Assembly: GCF_008329905.1 (NCBI RefSeq)
Contig: NZ_CP032155.1
Coordinates: forward strand, 3,410,001 to 3,474,000
Direction: 5' to 3'
Length of the DNA stretch: 64,000 nucleotides
DNA from: Mycobacterium sp. ELW1
GTDB taxonomy: Bacteria; Actinomycetota; Actinomycetes; Mycobacteriales; Mycobacteriaceae
Part shown: one piece after another, positions 33,103 to 46,554 of the stretch
How positions within the stretch are numbered: position 1 is the first letter of the stretch
Layout of the letters: every line of letters starts with the position of its first letter
Position numbers and translations under genes: made by a program
The notes under the pieces: model-generated
Databases searched by the model: none
Seen by the model: the letters and a program-made list of their open reading frames with translations, nothing else
Told to the model about the DNA's origin: nothing

Positions 33103-34108
33103 AGCCCGGCAGGCGCCGGTTGACCAGCAGTGCGGCCAGCGCCGCGAGGGCCAGGACCAACGCACCCAACCGCAGCCAACCGGTGCTCGCGTCACCCTTG
33201 GTGGTCTCGTAGCCGATCTGGTCCTGCAGTGAGGTGAAGACCTCCTTGAGCTGCTGCAGGCTCGACGCGGTGTAGGCGCTGCCGCCGGAGAGCTCGGCGA
33301 TCTTCTTGAGCATCTCGTCGTCGACCGGGACCGGCTGGCGCTGATCGTTGATCTCCACGTAGCCGTACGGGGTGCCGAACGACACCGTGGAGATCGGCAC
33401 GCCCTGATCCTTGGCCGTGCGGGCGGCGGTGAACGCGCCCTTGGGGTTGTCCGGGTTGGACGGCACTGTTTCCTTGCCGTCGGACATCAGCACGATGCGC
33501 GCCGGCGGCGGGGTGTCGCCGCCGCCGATGACCGCGCCGACGGTGGCGATCGCCTGCAGCGAGGTGAAGATCGCCTCGCCGGTGGCGGTGCGGTCAGCCA
33601 GCTGCAACTTGTCGATGGCGTTCTTGGTGGCTTCCCGGTTGGTGGTCGGCGACACCAGCACGGTGGCGGTCCCGGCATAGGCGATCAGGCCCAGGTTGAT
33701 GCCCGGGGTCAGCTGGTCGGCGAACTGCTTGGCGGCCTCCTGTGCGGCGGCCAGCCGGCTCGGCTCGACGTCGGTGGCGCGCATCGACTGCGACACGTCG
33801 ATGGTCAGCATCACCACGGCGCGGTTGCGCGGGATCCGCACATCGTGCGTCGGGCCGGCCATCGCGATCGTCAGCAGTACCAGCGAGGCGATCAGCAGGA
33901 TGGCCGACAGGTGCCGCCACTTGTTGGGCCGTTTGGGCGCAACACTTTCCAGCAGCTCCATGTTGGCGAAGCGCAGGAATCGCTTCTGCCGGGCGAACTG
34001 CACGACGACGTAGAGCCCGACCAGTCCGGCCACGACGAGCAGGAACAAGAAGAACCACGGGTGTTCGAAGCCGCCCAGCGTCATCGGCCCGAGCAACGGC
34101 AGGGTCAT
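33101..34108 (-). CDS. Membrane-anchored VWA-domain protein (Rv1481/BatA-like)
   Basis: The 335-residue protein has two N-terminal hydrophobic helices (about 13-33 and 58-80) and a von Willebrand factor A domain (about 92-290) with the metal-site motif [12 protein letters not shown]-terminal TM helix lies at about 312-332 ([18 protein letters not shown]). With the DUF58 and MoxR proteins encoded just upstream it forms the usual MoxR-AAA/VWA set, thought to act as a chaperone system for metal insertion or complex assembly. The partner in mycobacteria is not established. It overlaps the DUF58 gene by 4 bp. Confidence 0.94.
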
Positions 34109-35049
34109 TGGCTGCCCGCCAGTGCACCGCGGCGACGGGACGCGACGAACCGCACGATGTCGGCGATCCAGTCGCGGTCGGTGCGCAGGGTCATCAACGG
34201 CGCGCCGCAGCGGCGCAACGTGCGCGCCACTTCCTCGCGGTGCACCGCGGCGGCGCGGGCGAAGTCGGAGCGCAGTTGCTCGTCGATGGTGAACTCACGG
34301 GTGACACCGGATTCGGTGTCCTGCAGGATCACATCGCCGACCGGGGGCAGTTCGACGTCGCGCGGGTCGAGCACCTCGATGCCGAGCACCTCGTGGCGCG
34401 CGGCGATCGCGCGCAGCGGCCGCATCCAGGTGATCGGGCCGAGGAAGTCGCTGATCACCACGGCCATGCCGCGCCGGCGTTCGGGCCTGCGCAGCGCATC
34501 GATGGCCGCGGCCAGATCGCCACGCACCCCGGCGGGGGCCTGCGGCATGGTGGCGATCGTCCGCAGCAGAGTCTGCTCGTGCATCCGGCCGGACAGCGCG
34601 GGCACACGGGTGATCTTGTCGCCGTTGGCGATGATCGCGCCGATCCGGTTGCCGCCGCCGCTGTTGAGGTAGGTGATCGCCGCCGCGGCGGCCACCGCCA
34701 GGTCGCGCTTCTCGCAGCCGGTGGTGCCGAAGTCCAGGCTGGCCGACATGTCGACCACCAGCCAGGTCTCCAGCTCGCGGTCGGCGATCATCTGCCGAAC
34801 GTGCGGGTGGGTGGTGCGGGCGGTGACCGACCAGTCCATCCGGCGCACATCGTCGCCGGGCTGGTACATCCGCGACTCACCGGGCTCGGAGCCCGGGCCG
34901 GGGATCAAGCCGAGATGGTCACCGTGCAGCACTCCGTCGAGCTTGCGCTTGACCGTGAGCTCGAGGGTGCGCAGCGCCGCCGAGAGCTTGGCGTCACCGA
35001 TCTCACCGCGCTGAAAGGACGGCGGGTGGACGGTTTCGGATTCGCTCAC
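34105..35049 (-). CDS. DUF58-domain protein (Rv1480-like)
   Basis: The 314-residue cytoplasmic protein has the family block [13 protein letters not shown] near the N-terminus and [26 protein letters not shown] at about 62-87, the DUF58 signature. A degenerate VWA-like fold follows ([16 protein letters not shown] near 95-110, VVISDFLGP near 185). It partners with MoxR1 and the VWA protein; the stop and start codons of all three overlap by 4 bp, so the proteins are made together. Confidence 0.94.
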   Translation of the reverse strand: MSESETVHPPSFQRGEIGDAKLSAALRTLELTVKRKLDGVLHGDHLGLIPGPGSEPGESRMYQPGDDVRRMDWSVTARTTHPHVRQMIADRELETWLVVDMSASLDFGTTGCEKRDLAVAAAAAITYLNSGGGNRIGAIIANGDKITRVPALSGRMHEQTLLRTIATMPQAPAGVRGDLAAAIDALRRPERRRGMAVVISDFLGPITWMRPLRAIAARHEVLGIEVLDPRDVELPPVGDVILQDTESGVTREFTIDEQLRSDFARAAAVHREEVARTLRRCGAPLMTLRTDRDWIADIVRFVASRRRGALAGSQ

Positions 35050-36164
35050 CGACCGTTGGCACCCGCCCCGGCGGGAACCACCGGCGGCGCCGAATGCCCT
35101 TGCTGCGAAACGGCATTGACCTGAGGCAGGGCGACCGTTTGCAGGATGCGGTTGATCACAGTCTCGGCCTTGATGTCATCGGCCAGCGCGTCGTAGGTCA
35201 GCACCAGCCGGTGGCGCAGGACGTCGGGGATGACGTCGATGACGTCCTGCGGGATGACGTAGTCACGGCCGCGGACCAGCGCCAGTGCGCGGGAGGCGGC
35301 GATGATGCCCAGCGACGCACGCGGTGACGCGCCGAACGCGATCCAGGCCTTGACGTCGGGCAGACCGAACTGCTCGGGCCGACGCGTCGCCGTGACGACC
35401 CGGACCACGTAGTCGACCAGAGCATGGTGGACGAAGTTGTTGGCCGCGACGTTCTGCAGGCGCAGCAGGTCGCCGGTCTCCAGAATCTGCTTGGGCTCCG
35501 GCGGGGTGACACCCATCCGGTAGATGATCTCGCGCTCTTCTTCCGGCGACGGGTAGTCCACGTTGATCTTGAACAGGAAGCGGTCGCGCTGGGCTTCCGG
35601 CAGCGGGTAGACACCCTCGTTCTCGATCGGGTTCTGGGTCGCCATCACCAGGAACGGCTTGGGCAGCTCGTAGGTCTTGCCGCCGATGGAGATCTTGCGC
35701 TCGGCCATGACCTCCAGCAACGCGGACTGCACCTTTGCCGGGGCGCGGTTGATCTCGTCGGCCAGCAGGAAGTTCACCACCACGGGGCCGAGTTCGATGT
35801 CGAATTCTTCCCGGCCCTGGCGGTAGATGCGGGTACCGATGATGTCGGTGGGCACCAGGTCGGGGGTGAACTGGATGCGGGCGAAGGTACCGCCGACCAC
35901 CTTGGCGAACGTTTCGACCGCCAGGGTCTTGGCGACGCCCGGCACACCTTCGAGCAGCACGTGGCCCTTGGCCAGCAGCCCGACCAGGATCCGCTCGACC
36001 AACTGGTCCTGGCCGACGATGATGCGCTTGACCTCGAAGATCGCCCGTTCCAGGGTGTTCACCTCACCGGCCAGACCGTTACCGCCCGACTGTGGGGCGG
36101 CCGGGGCTCCGCTCGGCCCGGCAAACGATCCGGGGCCTGCAGGCGACCCACCTGGTGACGTCAT
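35046..36164 (-). CDS. moxR1: MoxR-family AAA+ ATPase
   Basis: The 372-residue protein has Walker A GVPGVAKTLAVE (near residue 78), Walker B LLADEINRAPAKVQSALLE, sensor 1 LVMATQNPIENEGVYPLPEAQ and sensor 2 GASPRASLGI. The N-terminal 35 residues are Gly/Pro-rich. MoxR ATPases act as chaperones with VWA proteins, and in M. tuberculosis MoxR1 has been linked to stress responses and to the neighbouring Rip peptidoglycan hydrolases. ATG 36164 is chosen for its GGAGGAAG ribosome site and matching N-terminus; the frame runs on to 36215. Confidence 0.97.
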   Translation of the reverse strand: MTSPGGSPAGPGSFAGPSGAPAAPQSGGNGLAGEVNTLERAIFEVKRIIVGQDQLVERILVGLLAKGHVLLEGVPGVAKTLAVETFAKVVGGTFARIQFTPDLVPTDIIGTRIYRQGREEFDIELGPVVVNFLLADEINRAPAKVQSALLEVMAERKISIGGKTYELPKPFLVMATQNPIENEGVYPLPEAQRDRFLFKINVDYPSPEEEREIIYRMGVTPPEPKQILETGDLLRLQNVAANNFVHHALVDYVVRVVTATRRPEQFGLPDVKAWIAFGASPRASLGIIAASRALALVRGRDYVIPQDVIDVIPDVLRHRLVLTYDALADDIKAETVINRILQTVALPQVNAVSQQGHSAPPVVPAGAGANGR

Positions 36165-36194
36165 CGACTTCCTCCACGAGCTGTTGGTTTTGGC

Positions 36195-36209
36195 GGGCAC
36201 GCCGTGCCC
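36195..36209. promoter_or_regulatory. Palindrome GGGCACG-C-CGTGCCC upstream of moxR1
   Basis: A perfect 7-1-7 inverted repeat ends 30 bp before the moxR1 ATG, in the 130-bp gap between ripB and moxR1. The one-base loop makes a hairpin unlikely, so a dimeric DNA-binding site is the better reading. The regulator is unknown. Confidence 0.4.
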
Positions 36210-36294
36210 TGCCACAACTATTCCAGGCGTTCTGAGATCCGTCGACGTGCCCCATTCGCTGGCGCGTCGAGGAGCTCGCCGTCCGCGCGGACTC

Positions 36295-36984
36295 TCAGGT
36301 CTCGATGATGCGGGTCAGGTACGGCGTCATACCCGCGGTGCGGACCGGGCTGACGGTCACGTGACCGGCCGCCGACGATGCCTCGAGCATCTGCCCGTTG
36401 CCCAGGTAGATGGTGACGTGCTGGGTCCCGCCGGGTCCGTAGAAGATCAGATCGCCGCGCTTCGCCTGCGAGGGCGGGATGTGCCGGCCGGCGTTGTACT
36501 GGTCACCGGAGTACTTGGGAATCTGCACGCCGACGCCGGCGAAGGCGTAGCGGGTGAAGCCCGAGCAGTCGTAGCCCACCTTGCCGGCGTCTTCCTCCAC
36601 GCCGGCACTGGGCCCGTTGATCGCGCCGCCACCCCACGAGTACGGCACGCCCTGCTGCGACGCGCCCCGGGCGATGACGTATTCGATGGCCTGCGGTCCG
36701 CGGACCCGGCTGCCGGGCAGCGCCGACGGCGAGCCGCCGAAGCCCAGACCGGACAGGAACTTGCGGCCCAGGTCCATGGTCGCCTGGGCGGCCTGCTGTG
36801 TGACCTGCAACGAGGCGTTGGCCATCGCGACCGGATCACCGGGGGCGCCCGCGCTCAGGATCTTGGGCAACGTCGGATCCCACTCGCCCGGATCGGCATT
36901 GGCCGGGCTGGCGATGCCCAACCCCAGCGTGAGTGCCGTCAGGATCGTCCCGACGAAGAGCCGTCGAGAAGTGTTGCGAGACAT
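36295..36984 (-). CDS. ripB: NlpC/P60 peptidoglycan endopeptidase RipB
   Basis: The 229-residue secreted D,L-endopeptidase cuts peptide stems of peptidoglycan. A signal peptide covers about residues 1-31 (LFVGTILTALTLGLGIASPANA). The NlpC/P60 domain is about 105-229 with catalytic Cys in GYDCSGFTRYAF, His in GTQHVTIYLGNG and a downstream polar residue in AAGHVTVSPV. Unlike RipA it has no coiled-coil N-terminal pro-region. It lies 13 bp after ripA and its C-terminal domain is a close paralogue of RipA's. Confidence 0.96.
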   Translation of the reverse strand: MSRNTSRRLFVGTILTALTLGLGIASPANADPGEWDPTLPKILSAGAPGDPVAMANASLQVTQQAAQATMDLGRKFLSGLGFGGSPSALPGSRVRGPQAIEYVIARGASQQGVPYSWGGGAINGPSAGVEEDAGKVGYDCSGFTRYAFAGVGVQIPKYSGDQYNAGRHIPPSQAKRGDLIFYGPGGTQHVTIYLGNGQMLEASSAAGHVTVSPVRTAGMTPYLTRIIET

Positions 36985-36997
36985 GGGTAAAACTCCG

Positions 36998-38455
36998 TCA
37001 GTATTCGATGTAGCGGATGACGAACGGTGTCATGCCGCTGGTACGCACCGGTGAGATCTTGACGTTCGATCCGGTGTAGGGAGCCTCGAGCATCTGGCCC
37101 TGGCCCAGGTAGAGCGTCACGTGCTGGCTGCCGCCGGGGCCGTAGAAGATCACGTCACCGCGGCGCATCTGCGAGGACGGGATCTTGCGGCCCATGTTGT
37201 ATTGCGACCCCGAGTAGTGCGGCAGCTTGATGCCGACGCCGGCGAACGCGTAGAGGATCAGACCCGAGCAGTCGAAGCCGACCGTGCCTGCACCGCTGTC
37301 GATCCCGTTGCTGGGGCCGGTGGCGGTGCCGCCACCCCACGAGTAGGGCACGCCCATCTGGGACATGGCGCGTTTGATGACGTACTCGGAGGCCTGCGCG
37401 CCGTTGGCATACGGGATCACGCCGTTGGTGATTCCGGTGTCGTCGGGCTTCAGGATGCCGAGCTTCTGCAGGAAGCTCTTGCCCATCTGCTTGGTCGCGT
37501 TCAGCGAGGAGGACGAGATCTGCAAGACGGCGTTGATGATCTGGATCGGGTCGCCGGAGACGAAGGCGCTGGGCACCATCGGCAGGGTGGTGTCCCATTC
37601 GGAGGCACTGCCGTAGGGCGGGATCGTCCCGCCGCCCGGCGCCTTCGGCGAGCCGGGGGCGGCCGGGTCCCAACGATCCCCCGGGGTCGCCGGGCCGGTC
37701 GCCGCCGATTGTGGAACCGCCGCAGGCGAATTCGCGGACGCCGACCACTGCCGAGCGGCGTCGAGCTTGTCCTGGGCGGTTTTGCGCTCGGCGGCCAGCC
37801 GGTTGATCTCGGCCTGCTGGTCGGAGAACGTCTGCTTGGCCGCGGTCAGCGCGTCGACCGCGGACTGCTGGCTGGCTTCGGCGTCGGCGAGGGCTTTGTC
37901 GGCGTTGTCCTTGGCCAGCCGGGCCGCGGACTCCTGGTTGATCTGTTCAGTGCGAGCCCGCTGCAGGTCGGTCATCACCTGCTGCGAGCTGACGGCCAGG
38001 GTCTGCCCCACCGAGGCGGTGGACAGGATGTCCTCGGGGTTGGTCGCCATCACCAGCGACGCGGACGGCCCGTTGATGTAGGTCGCGGCGGCGAAGGTGT
38101 CGAATCGCTTCTGGGCGTCGGCAATTGCGGCGTTGGCGTCCTTGACCCCTTGCGCGCTGGCGTCGACCTTCTCCTGGGCGGCGGCCGCCGCGTCACGCGC
38201 GGTCTGGACGTCGACGAGTGCTTTGTTGACGCTCTCCTGCTCGGCCTGCACCTTGGCGCCGATGTCCTGAAGCCGCTGGTTGGCGTCGGCCACATCGGCG
38301 ATCAGCCCCGCGATGGTGGTGGGCGCGGCACCGGGCTCGGCCTGGGCCAGTCCGGGCATCGTGAACGTCATGGCGACGCTGAGCGCCAGCGGGCCCACCG
38401 GCTTGGCGATCCGAATGGCCGGCCGGACAAGAGAGCCGCGAAGGGAACGTCTCAT
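36998..38455 (-). CDS. ripA: NlpC/P60 peptidoglycan endopeptidase RipA (septum-splitting)
   Basis: The 485-residue secreted hydrolase works with resuscitation-promoting factors to separate daughter cells. A signal peptide covers about 1-39. A long helical coiled coil spans about 45-240 (ADANQRLQDIGAKVQAEQESV and similar), followed by a Pro/Gly/Ala linker (about 245-290). The catalytic NlpC/P60 domain is about 355-485 with Cys in GFDCSGLILYAF and His in GSQHVTLYLGQG. The N-terminal part acts as an inhibitory pro-domain in the family. The 198 bp upstream carry paired GTCACA repeats that fit control by the MtrA response regulator. Confidence 0.97.
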   Translation of the reverse strand: MRRSLRGSLVRPAIRIAKPVGPLALSVAMTFTMPGLAQAEPGAAPTTIAGLIADVADANQRLQDIGAKVQAEQESVNKALVDVQTARDAAAAAQEKVDASAQGVKDANAAIADAQKRFDTFAAATYINGPSASLVMATNPEDILSTASVGQTLAVSSQQVMTDLQRARTEQINQESAARLAKDNADKALADAEASQQSAVDALTAAKQTFSDQQAEINRLAAERKTAQDKLDAARQWSASANSPAAVPQSAATGPATPGDRWDPAAPGSPKAPGGGTIPPYGSASEWDTTLPMVPSAFVSGDPIQIINAVLQISSSSLNATKQMGKSFLQKLGILKPDDTGITNGVIPYANGAQASEYVIKRAMSQMGVPYSWGGGTATGPSNGIDSGAGTVGFDCSGLILYAFAGVGIKLPHYSGSQYNMGRKIPSSQMRRGDVIFYGPGGSQHVTLYLGQGQMLEAPYTGSNVKISPVRTSGMTPFVIRYIEY

Positions 38456-38505
38456 TCGACCCTGGTCTCCTCTGCTTCACACGTGCAGTCACGCCAGCAA
38501 CAGAT

Positions 38506-38565
38506 GTCACATGAGTCACATCATTAACAATGGCGACAGTTGCACCGTACGTCACATTTGTCGCA
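38506..38565. promoter_or_regulatory. Two pairs of 9-bp-spaced GTCACA repeats upstream of ripA (MtrA-like)
   Basis: GTCACATGAGTCACA at 38506-38520 and GTCACATTTGTCGCA at 38551-38565 each hold two six-base units with a 9-bp period. They lie 51-65 and 96-110 bp before the ripA start. Direct GTCACA repeats with this period are what I recall for MtrA sites at oriC and rpfB, and ripA is reported as an MtrA target. The region between them (TTAATGAT on the minus strand) could hold the -10 box. Confidence 0.6.
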
Positions 38566-38653
38566 GAGGAAACTTCCGGCAAGAATTACATGTTTGTCAT
38601 TTACGGGATGTTGCCGAAAAGTAATCTTATTGATTTGCCAGGGATGGCTATTT

Positions 38654-39304
38654 TCACTGCTCAGACGCCATTTCGCTAGGTTGCGAACGGCGGGCCCGAA
38701 GCTGCAGAACTCGGGTCAAAACAGCCGCTACAGCCACCCCGATCACAAGCGTGATCGTTAATCCGATCCAAGGAAAGTCGGGGGTCTGCAATTGATCGAC
38801 AAATGCCTGCGTACCGACCACCGGATTGGGCGCGGTCTTGGCCACGTCCTGACCGGCCTCGAGGATGACGCGGTCATAGGTGGTGCTGTACGTCCCCGCC
38901 CATCCGGGGCTGAGGACGAGCACCGTCGAGCCGGGAGTGTCCTGCCCGATCTCGGTGGCGATATCGCGCAGTGGGGTGTCGATCGCCGGGCTCTTGTCCA
39001 TCACGACGACCTTGAGATCGATGCCGTGTTCCTTGGCCGAGGCCACCACCTTCTGGAGGGCGGCGACATCGGCGGCCGGCGCAGCGACACCGTCGGCGGC
39101 AACATCGGCCTTGACCGCGGCCAGACACTGGTCGACCGGAGTCGACGGGGCCAGCCCGGCACTGCTGCACACCTCCACCGGGATGAAGGTCGGCGCGTGC
39201 GGAATCGTCACGGTCCAAAACGGTACCGCGCGGCCCACCCCGGGGTGGCACCACGCGCCGGAGAAGACAAGACTGGGTGTCGGCCCGCCGGCCGTGGCGG
39301 GCAT
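38654..39304 (-). CDS. Rv1476-family membrane protein
   Basis: The 216-residue protein has an N-terminal extracytoplasmic-looking domain (IPHAPTFIPVEVCSSAG, then DQCLAAVKADV) and one C-terminal TM helix at about 178-202 (IGLTITLVIGVAVAAVLTRVL), followed by a short basic tail. It corresponds in position and end structure to Rv1476, whose function is unknown. The start is uncertain: ATG 39304 is the longest, and GTG 39211 would remove 31 weakly convincing residues. It precedes ripA on the same strand and is divergent from acn. Confidence 0.8.
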   Translation of the reverse strand: MPATAGGPTPSLVFSGAWCHPGVGRAVPFWTVTIPHAPTFIPVEVCSSAGLAPSTPVDQCLAAVKADVAADGVAAPAADVAALQKVVASAKEHGIDLKVVVMDKSPAIDTPLRDIATEIGQDTPGSTVLVLSPGWAGTYSTTYDRVILEAGQDVAKTAPNPVVGTQAFVDQLQTPDFPWIGLTITLVIGVAVAAVLTRVLQLRARRSQPSEMASEQ

Positions 39305-39314
39305 CGAACCACCC

Positions 39315-42226
<2,912 letters not shown>

Positions 42227-42233
42227 CGCCGAC

Positions 42234-42815
42234 GTGCCCAGGGTCAGCGAGGATCATCTGGCGGCCCGCCGCCGCCAGATCCTCGACGGCGCACGGCGCT
42301 GCTTCGCCGAGTACGGCTACGAGCAGGCGACCGTGCGCCGGCTGGAGCAGACCATCGGTCTGTCACGCGGTGCGATCTTCCATCACTACCGCGACAAGGA
42401 CACGTTGTTCTTCGCCCTCGCCCGCGAGGATGCCGCTCGGATGGCCGAGGTGGCGGCACGCGAGGGCCTCATCCAGGTGATGCGGGAGATGCTGGCCGCG
42501 CCCGATCAATTCGATTGGCTGGCCACACGATTGGAGATCGCCCGCAAGCTGCGCAACGACCCGGTTTTTCATCAGGGCTGGGTGGAGCGCTCAGCGGAGT
42601 TGGCCTCGGCGACCTCGGAGCGGTTGCGCCAGCAGAAGCAGGCCGGCCGGCTGCGCGACGACGTGGCACCCGACGTATTGCAGTGCTACCTGGACCTGGT
42701 GCTCGACGGACTGGTCGCACGGCTGGCGACGGGCGAGGACCCCCAGCGACTTTCGGCAGTGCTGGACCTGGTGGAGGATTCGGTGCGGGCCGACGACGCA
42801 GGCCGCCGGGCCTGA
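42234..42815 (+). CDS. acnR: TetR-family repressor of aconitase AcnR
   Basis: The 193-residue protein has an N-terminal TetR DNA-binding domain, about 10-57 (RRRQILDGARRCFAEYGYEQATVRRLEQTIGLS split by GAIFHHYRDKDTLF), and an all-helical ligand domain. It corresponds to Rv1474c and corynebacterial AcnR. Start GTG 42234 lies 7 bp after the acn stop. The matching operator is in the acn promoter at 39321-39336. It converges with the NTF2-like gene across 19 bp. Confidence 0.94.
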   Translation: MPRVSEDHLAARRRQILDGARRCFAEYGYEQATVRRLEQTIGLSRGAIFHHYRDKDTLFFALAREDAARMAEVAAREGLIQVMREMLAAPDQFDWLATRLEIARKLRNDPVFHQGWVERSAELASATSERLRQQKQAGRLRDDVAPDVLQCYLDLVLDGLVARLATGEDPQRLSAVLDLVEDSVRADDAGRRA

Positions 42816-42834
42816 CGGCACGCCACCGACCGGG

Positions 42835-43230
42835 CTAGCCGATCTGCTCCCGCAGGGACGCGAAATCGGCGAGGTCCCACACGTGGGTGAACCTGTTGCC
42901 CTCGACGCGGTAGATGGTGAACTCGGAGATGGTCACGGTACGGCCGGTCGGCTCGATCCCCTCGAAGACGCCGCGGTGGGTGCCGGTGACAGAGAAGTTC
43001 AGTGAGATGTGCGTCGCGTCGATGATCATGTTGCGCACCGTCCAACGCCAGTCCGGGAACGCCGCGACCAGTGGGGCGAACTGCGCGGTGACCGTCCGCG
43101 CGTCGGTGGGCGTGTCGTTGATGGAGATGATCGGGGCGTAGAACGTCGTCATGCGTTCGAAGTCATGATCGTTACAGGCGACGAGGTAGTCGAGATACAG
43201 GGACCGGAGCCGCTCGACGTCGCTTACCAT
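42835..43230 (-). CDS. NTF2-like (SnoaL-type) protein
   Basis: The 131-residue protein has a cone-shaped NTF2 fold: an N-terminal helix (VERLRSLYLDYLVACNDHDFERMTTFY), the strand FSVTGTHRGVFEGIEPTGR, which is the hallmark of SnoaL-like ester cyclases and polyketide-tailoring proteins, and VEGNRFTHVWDLADFASLREQIG at the end. Substrate unknown. ATG 43230 is chosen for its GAGACG-containing leader; a GTG at 43251 is in frame. Neighbours give no clear hint. Confidence 0.82.
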   Translation of the reverse strand: MVSDVERLRSLYLDYLVACNDHDFERMTTFYAPIISINDTPTDARTVTAQFAPLVAAFPDWRWTVRNMIIDATHISLNFSVTGTHRGVFEGIEPTGRTVTISEFTIYRVEGNRFTHVWDLADFASLREQIG

Positions 43231-43296
43231 CGTCTCGTTTCTGTTGTGCACTGTGCGCCAAACCTTTTCGCAGACGCGCGCCAGTGGGGTCGAGCG

Positions 43297-43485
43297 CTAG
43301 CGACGCGTGACGTGGTTGGGGCCGCCGCGGCTGCGCATCGTGGTCCCGGACTCGCGCAGCAGCGCGTGGATCGAACCGTACGAACGACCCGTCGACGCCA
43401 CCAGCGTGCGAATGCTCGCGCCGCCCTCGTAGGCATTTCGCAGAGTGTCCAGCAACTGGTCTCGAGCTTCGTTGGGCTTCCTCAT
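43297..43485 (-). CDS. Small helix-turn-helix protein (Rv1473A-like)
   Basis: The 62-residue basic protein is one HTH: RDQLLDTLRNAYEGGASIRT, then LVASTGRSYGSIHALLRESG, then a basic tail ending RSRGGPNHVTRR. This pattern is common in actinobacterial small regulators. It matches the position of Rv1473A, next to the ABC-F gene, which is encoded upstream on the same strand. ATG 43485 begins the conserved part; the frame extends to 43521. Confidence 0.8.
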   Translation of the reverse strand: MRKPNEARDQLLDTLRNAYEGGASIRTLVASTGRSYGSIHALLRESGTTMRSRGGPNHVTRR

Positions 43486-43581
43486 GATCACCCTCCCCGG
43501 TGAATCCGCGCCGATAGGCATGAGAGTAGAAGCGCGGGTCGGCGAGTTGGGGGGAATGACCGAAATCGTTTATGCCAGTTG

Positions 43582-45210
<1,629 letters not shown>

Positions 45211-45267
45211 GCGCGCTACTCCTCTGTCTTCATCCCCGGGTCGCTTCGCTCCTGCCCCGAGGTGCTC

Positions 45268-46089
45268 TTACTTGTCGTCGGTGAAGACCGGGGCGCGGTT
45301 CTCGGCGCGCGCAGCAACCGCCTCTTCGAAGTTGGCGGTAAGCAGGCGCACATAAAGCTGCCCGAGGCCCTCGGCCTGCATATGCCCTTCCAGGCTACCG
45401 GCGTCTAGTCCACTCCACAGCGTCCGCTTGGTCAACTCGGTTCCGGGCCGGGAGAACGCCGCGATGCGGGCAGCGATCTCGAAGGCGGCCGGCAGCAGCT
45501 CCTCGTCGGGCACCTGACGGGACACCAGTCCGATCCGTTCGGCCTCCTGGGCGTCGACGTCACGCCCGGTGAGCATGATCTCGAAGGCCCGCGACGAGCC
45601 GATCGCCCGTGGCAGCAGATAGCTCAGTCCCAGTTCACTGGCGGTCAGCCCGTTATTGATGCCGGCCGCGCGGAAGTAGGCGCCGCTGGCCGCCACCCGG
45701 ATGTCGGCGGCCAGGGCCAGACATAACCCGCCGCCGATCGCCGCGCCGTTCACCGCGGCGATGATCGGCTGGTGCAGCTTGCGCATGGCGAGAATCACAT
45801 CGTCAAGCACGTCCATCGACCGCAGTCCGAACGACGGGCGGGTCAGCCCGGCGACGTGCGGGACCGAGCCTGCGGACTTGTGGTCGGCGCCCGACGAGAA
45901 TCCCCGGCCGGCGCCGGTCAGCACGACCGCGCGCACGTCGTTGTCGTGCTTGAGTTCGGTGAGGACTTCCCGCAGCGGCAGCATGACGTCGAACGCCATG
46001 GAGTTCATCCGCTCGGGCCGGTTCAGGGTGACCAGAGCGATGTTGGGCTGCGGTTTTTCGACGAGGACGAAACCTGTGTCACGAATCAC
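45268..46089 (-). CDS. echA12: Enoyl-CoA hydratase/isomerase family protein (EchA12-like)
   Basis: The 273-residue crotonase-fold enzyme has oxyanion-hole regions GAGRGFSSGADHKS (near 58) and AAVNGAAIGGGLCLALAADIRVA (near 112). The usual catalytic Glu position reads NNGLTASELGLSYLLPRAIG, where the family carries Glu. It probably hydrates or isomerises a CoA ester in lipid metabolism, substrate unknown. Position between the ABC-F gene and thioredoxin matches Rv1472 (echA12), which supports the symbol. Confidence 0.88.
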   Translation of the reverse strand: MIRDTGFVLVEKPQPNIALVTLNRPERMNSMAFDVMLPLREVLTELKHDNDVRAVVLTGAGRGFSSGADHKSAGSVPHVAGLTRPSFGLRSMDVLDDVILAMRKLHQPIIAAVNGAAIGGGLCLALAADIRVAASGAYFRAAGINNGLTASELGLSYLLPRAIGSSRAFEIMLTGRDVDAQEAERIGLVSRQVPDEELLPAAFEIAARIAAFSRPGTELTKRTLWSGLDAGSLEGHMQAEGLGQLYVRLLTANFEEAVAARAENRAPVFTDDK

Positions 46090-46115
46090 CCGTGCACGGT
46101 AACCCGCCTACTAGG

Positions 46116-46475
46116 TCAGGCGTCCTCGGACTGGGACGAGACTGCCGAGTCGACGTCGAACTCCTTGACCTGGCGGATGAGGTCCTCCAGCGCGGCGGGC
46201 GGAAGCGCACCGGCCTGGTTGAAGATCAGCTTGCCCTTCTTGAACGCCATCAGCGTCGGGATGGAGCGGATCTCGGCGGCGGCCGCCAGTTCCTGCTCGG
46301 CCTCGGTGTCGACCTTGCCGTAGACGACGTCCGGGTGCTGTTCCGACGACGCGGTGAAGGTCGGGGCGAAAGCCCGGCACGGTCCGCACCACGACGCCCA
46401 GAAGTCAACCAGCACGATGTCGTTGCCGGTGATGGTGTCGTTGAAGTTCTGTGCGGTCAGGTCTTGGGTAGCCAC
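46116..46475 (-). CDS. Thioredoxin
   Basis: The 119-residue protein has a full thioredoxin fold with active site WCGPC (DFWASWCGPCRAF, about residues 28-36) and the cis-proline loop RSIPTLMAF. A general dithiol reductant in the cytoplasm. It corresponds by position to the Rv1471/Rv1470 thioredoxin genes; which one cannot be told by eye. GTG 46475 is the start; longer frames upstream run antisense to real sequence and through a tandem repeat. Confidence 0.93.
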   Translation of the reverse strand: MATQDLTAQNFNDTITGNDIVLVDFWASWCGPCRAFAPTFTASSEQHPDVVYGKVDTEAEQELAAAAEIRSIPTLMAFKKGKLIFNQAGALPPAALEDLIRQVKEFDVDSAVSSQSEDA

Positions 46476-46512
46476 GTCAGTCCTAACGTCTGGTTGTCGC
46501 TGTGTGTTCCCT

Positions 46513-46554
46513 GTAGCTCTCAATACAAACGGGGTGGCTCTCAATACAAACGGG
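46513..46554. repeat. Tandem 21-bp repeat spanning the reductase stop codon
   Basis: Two adjacent 21-bp units, 46513-46533 and 46534-46554, match at 20 of 21 positions (core GCTCTCAATACAAACGGG). The second unit holds the stop codon of the reductase gene (46541-46543, minus strand) and its last three codons. The first copy lies beyond the stop. It is a slippage-type duplication of a gene end. Confidence 0.9.
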
